DNA from: Streptomyces sp. NBC_00572 | GTDB lineage: Bacteria > Actinomycetota > Actinomycetes > Streptomycetales > Streptomycetaceae | NCBI RefSeq assembly: GCF_026341815.1 | Contig: NZ_JAPENX010000004.1 | Coordinates: 1 to 64,000, forward strand | Length of the DNA stretch: 64,000 nucleotides | Reading direction: 5' to 3' | Position numbers and translations under genes: made by a program | Shown here: piece by piece, positions 23,547 through 30,363 of the stretch | How positions within the stretch are numbered: position 1 is the stretch's first letter | Layout of the letters: each line of letters begins with the position of its first letter | The notes under the pieces: generated by a model | What the model was told of the DNA's origin: nothing | The model's database searches: none | What the model saw: only the letters and a program-made list of their open reading frames with translations

Positions 23547-25532
23547 TCAGTTCGGTTCCGGTGGGGGCTTGAGCCTGCGGAGGGTGTAGCCGTTGTGTGT
23601 CGGGTCGAGGGATTTCGTCCGCTCCTTGAACAGGTATTCGGCCCGCTCGTAGGACAGGCGCCTGCGGCCTGTGTCCGGGCAGAGATCCGCGGGCTCGGGC
23701 GTCCGGGCCGGGCCGGGGCGTCGGTCGGAGAGGAAGACCGGGCCGCGGGTCCGGTCGGCCAGCAGTCGGGGCAGGAGCCGGGCGGTTCCGGAGCGCCAGC
23801 TCACCCAGCCGCGGCTCGTGCGGGCCCGGCGGTCGTCCAGGTCCAGGTTCTCGATGTCGAGGGACAGGACGGCCTTCACGCCGGCCGCGGACTCGTGGAG
23901 GAGGCGCCACAGCGTCCGTTCGCGCAACGGCAGGTCCGGGTGGCTCCACAGCTCGTCGAGTTGTTCCGCTGTCAGTGCCTGGGCGCGGGGGCGGGTCTCG
24001 GTACGGCGGTCCAGCTTCGCCGCGAGGTCGTTCGCCGACGTCCAGGTGCTGAAGGAGCGGACGGCCGAGCGGTGGCGGTTCCAGGTGCCGGCCTCGGTGC
24101 CTCCCCAGGCCGTCGCGAACGTCTGCGCCACCTGGTCGGCCGTCAGGGCGGCCAGCGGTGTGTGTTCGCCGAGGGCGCGGCACAGGCGCCGGAGGGTCTG
24201 TCCGTACGAGTGGACGGTCGCGGCGTTCAGGGCGTCGCGGCTCAGGAAGTCGTGCGCGGCCTGCCCGAGGGTCGGGAGGGACGGTCCGGTGACGGTGATC
24301 TCCTCCGCGCGGCGGCGCAGGAAGGCGCGCTCGGAGGCGTTCCCGGTGAGTGCCACGGCCCGGAGGAACTCCAGCCGCGCTTCCTGGCGCCGGTCCAGGC
24401 GGAGGAGCAGATCTCCTCTGACGCTGGGGAGGAGGTGGTAGTCGCGCAGCGCCGGGTCGGTGATCAGGGAGTCGACCAGGTCGAGGCCCGCCTGCGGTCC
24501 GTGCGCCCTTCCGAGTGCCACCGCCCGGTTGAGCTGGACGATCGGTGTCGGCAGCAGCCGCGCCAGCGCCCCGTACAGGTCGGCGATCCGCACCCAGTCG
24601 GTGTCCTCGGCGGTACGCGCCTGGGCGTGGGTCACGGCGATCGCCGCCTGCAGCAGGTACGGGCCGGGTGTTCCACCGGCTTCTCGGGCGCGCAGCATCG
24701 CGGTGAAGCCGCGGCGGATGAGCAGTTGGTCCCAGCGTCCCCGGTTCTGTTCGTGCAGCTGGACGGGCTCGCCGGACGGGCCGGTGCGTGCGGCCGAGCG
24801 CGAGGCCTGGATCTCCATCAGCGCGACGAGCGCGTGCACTTCGGCTTCCTGGGGTGCCGACTCTGCCAGCAGCCGGCCCAGTCGCAGTGCTTCGAGGCAG
24901 AGGCCGGGCCTCATCAGATCGTCGCCGGAGGTCGCCGAGTACCCCTCGTTGAAGATCAGGTAGATGACTTCGAGGACGGACGAGAGGCGCTCGGCCAGCT
25001 CCGCTTCGTCCGGCAGATCGAACGGTACGCGCTGCTCGGCCAGCGTCCGCTTGGCGGCGGCGATGCGTTGGGTGATCGTCGTCCCGGTGACGAGGAAGGC
25101 CCGCGCGATCTCCTCGGCGGTCAGGCCGCCGAGCAGTCGGAGTGTCAGTGCGGCCCGGGCCTCCGTCGGCAGGACCGGGTGGCAGGAGATGAGCATCAGT
25201 CGCAGGACGTCGTCCTGTTCGGGGGTCTCCTGGTCTTCGGTGTCCTGCTGCTGTTCGAGCTCGTGGGCGAGCTGCTGCTGTTTGCGCGTCAGGCGCTCGG
25301 AGCGCCGGATGTGGTCGACGGCGCGTCTTTTGGCGGTGGTCATCAGCCATGCCGCGGGGTTGTCCGGGATGCCGGAACCGGGCCACTGTTCGAGCGCGGC
25401 GACGAGCGCGTCCTGGGCCAGTTCCTCGGCGAGTCCGACGTCGCGCACCATCCGGGTGAGCCCGGCGATGATCTTGGCCGATTCGAGTTTCCAGACCGCG
25501 TCAATGGTGCGATGGGCATCGAGCACAGGCAC
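23547..25532 (-). CDS. ECF42-type sigma factor fused to a truncated tyrosine recombinase
   Basis: The product is 661 residues. Residues 1-180 carry sigma-70 regions 2 and 4 (GLAEELAQDALVAALEQWP, PAAWLMTTAKRRAVDHIR; LRLLGGLTAEEIARAFLV). Residues 180-415 are the long C-terminal extension typical of ECF42 (IYLIFNEGYSATSGDDLMRP; YLLQAAIAVTHAQARTAEDTDW). From about 420 the sequence becomes a phage-integrase SAM-like domain (AAHDFLSRDALNAATVHSYGQTLRRL) and the start of a recombinase catalytic domain (GVKAVLSLDIENLDL). It stops at HNGYTLRRLKPPPEPN before the HxxR box and the tyrosine. Strand transfer is therefore unlikely. It starts at GTG 25532, and the YCII gene upstream is the usual ECF42 partner. 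Confidence 0.82.
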   Translation of the reverse strand: MPVLDAHRTIDAVWKLESAKIIAGLTRMVRDVGLAEELAQDALVAALEQWPGSGIPDNPAAWLMTTAKRRAVDHIRRSERLTRKQQQLAHELEQQQDTEDQETPEQDDVLRLMLISCHPVLPTEARAALTLRLLGGLTAEEIARAFLVTGTTITQRIAAAKRTLAEQRVPFDLPDEAELAERLSSVLEVIYLIFNEGYSATSGDDLMRPGLCLEALRLGRLLAESAPQEAEVHALVALMEIQASRSAARTGPSGEPVQLHEQNRGRWDQLLIRRGFTAMLRAREAGGTPGPYLLQAAIAVTHAQARTAEDTDWVRIADLYGALARLLPTPIVQLNRAVALGRAHGPQAGLDLVDSLITDPALRDYHLLPSVRGDLLLRLDRRQEARLEFLRAVALTGNASERAFLRRRAEEITVTGPSLPTLGQAAHDFLSRDALNAATVHSYGQTLRRLCRALGEHTPLAALTADQVAQTFATAWGGTEAGTWNRHRSAVRSFSTWTSANDLAAKLDRRTETRPRAQALTAEQLDELWSHPDLPLRERTLWRLLHESAAGVKAVLSLDIENLDLDDRRARTSRGWVSWRSGTARLLPRLLADRTRGPVFLSDRRPGPARTPEPADLCPDTGRRRLSYERAEYLFKERTKSLDPTHNGYTLRRLKPPPEPN

Positions 25533-25585
25533 GATGACAGCACCTGCCCCGGCTCGCTCGCAAGCCGGGGGCAGGTGCTGTCATC
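25533..25585 (-). promoter_or_regulatory. Stem-loop abutting the sigma-factor start codon
   Basis: GATGACAGCACCTGCCCC-GGCT (25533-25554) pairs with 25563-25585 with one bulged base. In the minus-strand transcript this 22-bp stem ends at the base before the GTG start, where the ribosome binding site should be. It could terminate the upstream YCII transcript or occlude initiation. Low-complexity GGGGCCGG-type repeats fill 25590-25710. Confidence 0.6.
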
Positions 25586-25710
25586 GCTGGTCGGAGCCCG
25601 GGGGCCGGGGCTGGAGCCCGGGGGCTGAGGGCCGGGGGCCCGCAGGTCCGGGGCCGACGGTTTCAGGGGCCGGCAGGTCCGGGGGCCGGCAGTTCAGGAG
25701 TGTCGGCAGT

Positions 25711-26034
25711 TCAGGGGCCGAAGACCTCCTGGACCACGCTCTCGCCGTCGCCGACGATCCTGCGGAAGCGGCGGGCCAGTTCGATCGCCTCCTCCTTGGA
25801 CCGGACCTCGATCAGCGCGAAGCCGGCCACGGCCTCCTTGGCCTCGGCGAACGGCCCGTCCGTCACCGTGATCTCGTCGCCGGCCGAGCTCACCAGGATG
25901 CCGCCCGGCGCGAGGCCGCCGGTGGCCAGCAGCACACCGGCGGCCGTCAGCTCCTCGACGAACTTGCCCATCTCGGCGTACAGCTGCTCGTCGGGGGCGG
26001 TGTCGGAAGGCCTGGTCGTCATCAGGTAGCGCAT
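25711..26034 (-). CDS. YCII/DGPF-domain protein
   Basis: The product is 107 residues. It begins MRYLMTTRP and contains ITVTDGPFAEAKEAVAGFALIEV, the DGPF motif of the YCII family (a ferredoxin-like dimeric fold), then SKEEAIELARRF. Genes of this family are habitually next to ECF41/ECF42 sigma factors, as here, and are presumed partners in sensing. ATG 26034 matches the family start, with GAGAGA upstream. Further in-frame N-terminal residues are excluded. Confidence 0.88.
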   Translation of the reverse strand: MRYLMTTRPSDTAPDEQLYAEMGKFVEELTAAGVLLATGGLAPGGILVSSAGDEITVTDGPFAEAKEAVAGFALIEVRSKEEAIELARRFRRIVGDGESVVQEVFGP

Positions 26035-26221
26035 GGGGTTCTCTCTTCTCGTCGTGCGGTGACTTCGTCGTGCGATGACCTGCTGACCGCTCTCATTCAA
26101 TCGAGGCGTTCACTCAGCGAACCCAGTCGTTTCGCCTTCCGTCTCAGCGAATCTAGTCGTGTAGGCGATCGCGCTGGGGGTGCTGGGTGGCTGTACCGGT
26201 TGGGGTTCGAGGTGACGCTAC

Positions 26222-27307
26222 TCAGCGCAGTACGGCCGCCAGCAGGTCGGTCCCCAGCGCCGTCAGATCGGGCAGATTGACGGTGTAACGGACGTAGCGG
26301 CCCTGCCGCCGGGCCGTGAGCAGGCCCGCGCGGCGCAGGACAGCGAGGTGGCGGGAAACCTCCGGGGGTGAAAGTTCCCAGGCGTGGGCCAGCTCACCGG
26401 TGGTGTGCGGGCCGCGGGCCAGGGTGCGCAGCAGCCGCAGCCGTACCGGATGCGCGAGTGCCTCCAGCCGTAGCGTGACCGTTTCCAGCGCTACCGGCTC
26501 CGGTGGACTCGGCTCGGCGACGGGGTACTGCACCACCGGCTGCCACCCGGGCGCGTGGACCGCCACCAGGTGCGGGCGGCCGAAGACGCTGGGGAGGAAG
26601 GTGACCCCGGTGCCGTGGGCGACGGTCGCATTGTCCTGCAGTTTGTCCACGACGATGCCGTTGCCGTCCGGCGCCAGGGTGACGGCGCTGGAGATTGAGG
26701 CGAGTGCCGCCCCGATGCCCTGGCGTTTCAGCAGGTCGTTCTTCAGGCGCAGGTCGGTGGCGAGTTGCACGGCGACGCCCGTCCATGCGGCGTCGAAGAA
26801 GGCCTCGGCGCACTGTTCGAGGGTGTGACGCACCCGCGCCCGCACGGCTGTGGGGTCCGCGAGCAGCCGTTCCGCGAAGGCCTCTTGGAGCGCGCCGCGG
26901 GCCTGGGCGAGGTCCAGGGCCCGCTCGCGCGCCGTCGCGTCGGCGAGCGGTGACGGCGCGGCGAAGTGGACCCGGTTGCTGCCGCACGTGGTGATGAGCG
27001 CGGCGGTCACATAGGTTTCGTCGTCGATCCGGTCTACATCGTCCAGTTCCTCGGTGAGGGTCGGCCGGGGACGAGCGGGGACCAGGAAGTCGGCTCGTGA
27101 GGAACGCCAGAGGAACTCTGCCTCCCTGAGCCGCTCGGCCAGCTCCGGCCGCAGCCCGGCCCAGACGTCCCCGGCCCAGCCGGCGAACTGCGGGTGATGC
27201 GCGGGCTCGGCCAGCACATGCAGCATCGCGGTCAGTTCGGCCAGCGGGGAGGCAGCGAACCGCAGCCGCCCGGACGGCAGGCCGCCGATGTCGATCCTCA
27301 ACGTCAT
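26222..27307 (-). CDS. ArsR-type regulator with DUF5937 domain
   Basis: The product is 361 residues. The N-terminal about 250 residues match the DUF5937 layout (LRFAASPLAELTAMLHVLAEPAHHPQFAGW). The C-terminal 85 residues are an ArsR winged helix: LEALAHPVRLRLLRTLARG, TTGELAHAWELSPPEVSRHLAVLRRAGLL, RQGRYVRYTV. No ArsR metal-binding cysteine box is seen. It is divergent from an MFS transporter across 100 bp that contain a 10-bp-arm palindrome, so it probably represses the transporter. Confidence 0.88.
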   Translation of the reverse strand: MTLRIDIGGLPSGRLRFAASPLAELTAMLHVLAEPAHHPQFAGWAGDVWAGLRPELAERLREAEFLWRSSRADFLVPARPRPTLTEELDDVDRIDDETYVTAALITTCGSNRVHFAAPSPLADATARERALDLAQARGALQEAFAERLLADPTAVRARVRHTLEQCAEAFFDAAWTGVAVQLATDLRLKNDLLKRQGIGAALASISSAVTLAPDGNGIVVDKLQDNATVAHGTGVTFLPSVFGRPHLVAVHAPGWQPVVQYPVAEPSPPEPVALETVTLRLEALAHPVRLRLLRTLARGPHTTGELAHAWELSPPEVSRHLAVLRRAGLLTARRQGRYVRYTVNLPDLTALGTDLLAAVLR

Positions 27308-27345
27308 CCCGTCATTCTCGCTGGTCGGATGGCCGACGACCGCGT

Positions 27346-27368
27346 CGGTTGACGGTCTCCGTCAACCG
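27346..27368. promoter_or_regulatory. Operator palindrome between ArsR-type regulator and MFS gene
   Basis: CGGTTGACGG (27346-27355) and CCGTCAACCG (27359-27368) form a perfect inverted repeat with a TCT centre, 40 bp upstream of the MFS start and 38 bp from the regulator start. The arm TTGACGG contains a -35-like TTGACG, so binding could block the promoter. Confidence 0.7.
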
Positions 27369-27407
27369 GCATAGTCGGCCCGGCGGACCGAACGCACCGT
27401 TGACGCC

Positions 27408-28649
27408 ATGGCAACCATCACCAAGCTCCAGCCGCGCGCCCTCGTCCGTGCCTCCGGAGGCACCCGCTATGCCGTCGCCCTGGCCGTGGACGCGCTCGGC
27501 ACCGGCTTGCTGCGGCCCTTTCTGCTGCTCTACGGGGTGACGGTGCTGAGGCTGTCCGCGTCGGCCACCGGCATCGCCATGACGGTCGGCGCCGTCGTGG
27601 GTCTGGTGTCCATGCCCGCGGTGGGCCGATGGCTGGACCGGGGCGCACGCAGCACGGTCGTGGCGGCGTCGATGCTGGTGCGGGTGGTGGGCGTGGCGCT
27701 GCTGCTGGTCGCCCCGGCGGGGCACGTCTGGCTGTTCGCGACGGCGGCACTCTTCCTCGGCATCGGCAACCAGGCCTGGCCGGCCGCCCATGCAGCCCTC
27801 GTGGCCACGGTCGCCCGCGGCCGGGAACGCGACGCCGCTCTCGCGGGAGGCCGCGCCCTGCGCAACGCCGGCCTGGGCGTGGGCGGCCTCCTCGCCACCG
27901 CATGCCTGGCGGGTGGCACCACCGCACTGCAGGCGCTGGCAGCCGTCACCGGGCTCGCCTATCTCGCTGCGGCAGCCTTGGCGTGGTCGGTCCGCCTGCG
28001 CGCGCATCCGGCTGCTGCCCCGGCCACGGACAGGGCCCATGGGCCCGCACCTCGGATGCGCGCGCTGCTGGCGGCCAACGTGGTCTACGTCTTCTGCCTC
28101 AACGTCCCCGAAATCGCGCTCCCGCTGGTCCTGGTGACCCAGTTGCACGCATCCCCGGTGTGGTCGGCAGCCATCTTCGTGGCGAACACGGTGCTGGTGG
28201 TCACCCTGCAGGTTCCGGTCACCGTCCTGATGTCCCGCTTCTCACGGCGGGCCGTGCTGGCTCTTGCCGGCGTGGTACTCGCCGCGTCTTACCTCGGATT
28301 CCTGGTGGCCACCTCGCTGGGACACGGCTGGAGTGCCCCGGCCGTCGCCACGGTGTCCGTGGTCTGCACCGTCGGCGAGATCATCTATGCCGGCAGCGCC
28401 ACCGCGCTTGTCACCGCCCTCGCGCCGGCCCATGTCCTGGGACGCGCCCTCGCCCGCTTCCAGCTCTCCACGGGCTTCGGCCTCGCCGTCTCCCCGGCGG
28501 TCATCACCGCTCTCGCCTCCCACGGCTCGGCTGCCCTCTGGGGCAGCCTCGCCGCTGCGACGCTTCTATCCGCCTCCGCCGCCGCCACCGAGAAGGATCA
28601 AGGAACGCGGCTCAGCGGTGGCTGCCGCCGAGCGCGAGCAGGCTCGTGA
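27408..28649 (+). CDS. MFS transporter
   Basis: The product is 413 residues with about 12 hydrophobic helices and the motif GRWLDRGARSTVV after helix 2 (the MFS loop 2-3 signature), then GNQAWPAAHAALVA. It is a probable drug or metabolite exporter driven by the proton gradient and controlled by the divergent ArsR-type regulator. The C-terminal 15-20 residues (DQGTRLSGGCRRARAGS) read through DNA that on the other strand is a recombinase remnant. The native stop was therefore probably displaced when that remnant joined. Confidence 0.85.
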   Translation: MATITKLQPRALVRASGGTRYAVALAVDALGTGLLRPFLLLYGVTVLRLSASATGIAMTVGAVVGLVSMPAVGRWLDRGARSTVVAASMLVRVVGVALLLVAPAGHVWLFATAALFLGIGNQAWPAAHAALVATVARGRERDAALAGGRALRNAGLGVGGLLATACLAGGTTALQALAAVTGLAYLAAAALAWSVRLRAHPAAAPATDRAHGPAPRMRALLAANVVYVFCLNVPEIALPLVLVTQLHASPVWSAAIFVANTVLVVTLQVPVTVLMSRFSRRAVLALAGVVLAASYLGFLVATSLGHGWSAPAVATVSVVCTVGEIIYAGSATALVTALAPAHVLGRALARFQLSTGFGLAVSPAVITALASHGSAALWGSLAAATLLSASAAATEKDQGTRLSGGCRRARAGS

Positions 28650-28797
28650 GCTCGGCGATCGCCTCGGGGACGGCTTGAAGTATCGGCGGACGTTCTCCGG
28701 CCTCTTGTGGCGAGACTTCGCCATCAGCATCAACAGCGAGGCGCCCTGCTCGCCGAGGTGGGTCAGGGCGGAGTGGCGGTACTCGTGCAGGCACGCC
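28612..28797 (-). pseudogene. Tyrosine recombinase C-terminal remnant 2
   Basis: The minus strand encodes CLHEYRHSALTHLGEQGASL, then LMLMAKSRHKRPENVRRYFK. This includes the HxxR box and the RRYF catalytic tyrosine of a Streptomyces tyrosine recombinase. The conserved ending EAIAELTSLLA continues in a different frame, so there is a frameshift after YFKPS. Everything N-terminal to the box is absent. It overlaps the last bases of the MFS gene on the opposite strand. Confidence 0.65.
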
Positions 28798-28999
28798 GTC
28801 TCACGGAACCTAGTCCAACCAGGTCAGGTCGCATCCGGCGACTATCTTCGATGAGACGGGACACCTGCGGTGCGGTGGTCGCCGTCTGCCTACACGTCGA
28901 ACGACGTCATGTGACAGGGAATGCCGCCATTCCCTGTCACATCGCTGGATCGACGTGTCAGCGAGAACCGAACACGACGAACCCCGGAGGACACCCGCC
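28798..28999. promoter_or_regulatory. DUF998 upstream region with perfect 15-bp palindrome
   Basis: ATGTGACAGGGAATG (28909-28923) and CATTCCCTGTCACAT (28928-28942) are perfectly complementary around CCGC, ending 57 bp before the DUF998 start. The position suits an operator for a regulator encoded elsewhere. A terminator role is less likely because no gene ends just upstream on the plus strand. Confidence 0.6.
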
Positions 29000-29689
29000 A
29001 TGACCACCGTCGACCACCGCAGCACCCTTTCCGCCACCGCCGCTGCCACCGGCACCCCGGCCACCCGGGGCGCCACCCGCTCCCTGCTCACCTGTGCGGT
29101 CCTGGCGTCTCCGCTGTGGGCGGTCGTCGCTCTGACCCAGGCCGCCACCCGGGACGGCTTCGACATCACCCGCCACCCGCTGAGCGCGCTGAGCAACGGC
29201 TCCCTCGGCTGGCTCCAGATCGCCAACTTCCTGGTCGTCGGTGCCCTGCTCGCCCTCGGGGCGACCGGTCTGCGCCGGGCACTGCACGGCACTCCCGGGG
29301 GCACGTGGGCGCCGCGGCTGGTTCGGGTCTCCGGCTTCGGCATGATCGCGGCGGGCGTGTTCGTCATGGACCCGGCCGACGGTTTCCCGGTCGGCACCCC
29401 CTACGGAATGCCCGCCGAACTCACCTGGCACAGCTACGCCCACTTCGCCGCCGGTTCGGTCACCTTCCTCTCGATGATCGCCGCCTGCTACGTCCTGGCC
29501 CGTCACTTCAGCCGCGTCGGCAACCGTGGGTACGCCGTCCTCGCCCGCATCGGCGGCACCGCCCTCCTGCTCGGCAACGGCTGGTCGATGGGCGGCGGCA
29601 CGGCGGGCACGCTGACCCTGGCCGTGGGCGTCATGACCGCGATGTTCTCGATCTCCCTGATCGCCGGCCACTACCGCCGAAGCCACTGA
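29000..29689 (+). CDS. DUF998 membrane protein
   Basis: The product is 229 residues with six hydrophobic segments (LLTCAVLASPLWAVVALTQA; LQIANFLVVGALLALGA; GMIAAGVFVMDPADGFP; SYAHFAAGSVTFLSMIAACY; and two more). ITRHPLSALSNGSLGWLQ and DPADGFPVGTP are the DUF998 signatures. The family is integral membrane and functionally unassigned. ATG 29000 has GGAGG 9 nt upstream. A strong hairpin terminator follows at 29747. Confidence 0.85.
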   Translation: MTTVDHRSTLSATAAATGTPATRGATRSLLTCAVLASPLWAVVALTQAATRDGFDITRHPLSALSNGSLGWLQIANFLVVGALLALGATGLRRALHGTPGGTWAPRLVRVSGFGMIAAGVFVMDPADGFPVGTPYGMPAELTWHSYAHFAAGSVTFLSMIAACYVLARHFSRVGNRGYAVLARIGGTALLLGNGWSMGGGTAGTLTLAVGVMTAMFSISLIAGHYRRSH

Positions 29690-29746
29690 AACGCCTTCCC
29701 CGACAGCGCCTTCCCCGACACGGACGACGACTCCCGCGATACGTCA

Positions 29747-29778
29747 GCGAGCCCCGGACCGACTGGTCCGGGGCTCGC
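29747..29778. terminator. Bidirectional hairpin terminator
   Basis: Perfect 14-bp arms GCGAGCCCCGGACC and GGTCCGGGGCTCGC with a GACT loop lie between the DUF998 gene (plus) and tpg (minus), whose ends converge. Confidence 0.85.
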
Positions 29779-29799
29779 CGGTTGTGCGAAGTGCGGGGG

Positions 29800-30357
29800 C
29801 TACAGGTCGAATTCCAGGTGCTCGATGTCCGTGAAGCGGACTTCTTCCAGGGAGCCGGCTCGGCGACCGCCGTCCTGGAAGTAGATCTCCTTGAGGCCTT
29901 CGGCCGCGATCTGCTGCAGCTCGGTGTCGGTGGCACCCGCGTCCTGGGCCCGGAAGAGGCGTGCGGCGTACTGCGGGGGCAGGGCCACGGTCAGGTGGCG
30001 GATGCGGTCCTGGTCGGTCGAGCCGATCGGGGCGGTGTAGCCGAGCCGGGCCTGGGTGTCGATGATGATGCCGCCGGTGCTCGACGCCTTCTCCTTGGCC
30101 TTCGCCCGGATCTGCGGCTGCCACCGCTTCTTGACCTCGGCCTCCAGGCGGGCGGCGAGTTCCGCGCGGGGCTTCTTGATCTGGTCCTTCACGTACCGCT
30201 CGACGGTGCGCTGGGAGATCCGCAGCATCTGGGCGACCGCCTTGGTGCCCTTGAGCTGCTTGACCAGGTACCTCATCTGCGCGCCGGCGCTCTTGGGCGC
30301 CGGGCGGGTGAACGCCTTCTGCACCGCTTTTTCGAGGCCGTCCCCGAACATGCTCAT
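29800..30357 (-). CDS. tpg: Telomere terminal protein Tpg
   Basis: The product is 185 residues. The sequence is recognisable as the Streptomyces terminal protein: FGDGLEKAVQKAFTRP, GAQMRYLVKQLKGTKAVAQM, LRISQRTVERYVKDQIKKPR (helix-turn-helix), KKRWQPQIRAKAKEK, HLTVALPPQYAARLF and the ending SLEEVRFTDIEHLEFDL. Tpg becomes covalently attached to the 5' ends of linear replicons and primes end patching. It is the second gene of the tap-tpg operon: GGAG from the end of tap serves as its ribosome binding site, and only 6 nt separate the genes. Its presence implies a linear replicon. Confidence 0.97.
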   Translation of the reverse strand: MSMFGDGLEKAVQKAFTRPAPKSAGAQMRYLVKQLKGTKAVAQMLRISQRTVERYVKDQIKKPRAELAARLEAEVKKRWQPQIRAKAKEKASSTGGIIIDTQARLGYTAPIGSTDQDRIRHLTVALPPQYAARLFRAQDAGATDTELQQIAAEGLKEIYFQDGGRRAGSLEEVRFTDIEHLEFDL

Positions 30358-30363
30358 CGGCTG

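Noticed and set aside
22972..25386. Single 804-codon minus-strand gene
   Set aside because: Only its last 177 residues (the TmrB-like ATPase) are protein-like; the rest is an Arg/Pro-rich shadow of the sigma-fusion gene.
25590..25710. Small gene between the sigma-fusion and YCII genes
   Set aside because: Low-complexity GGGGCCGG-type repeats without a start or ribosome binding site.
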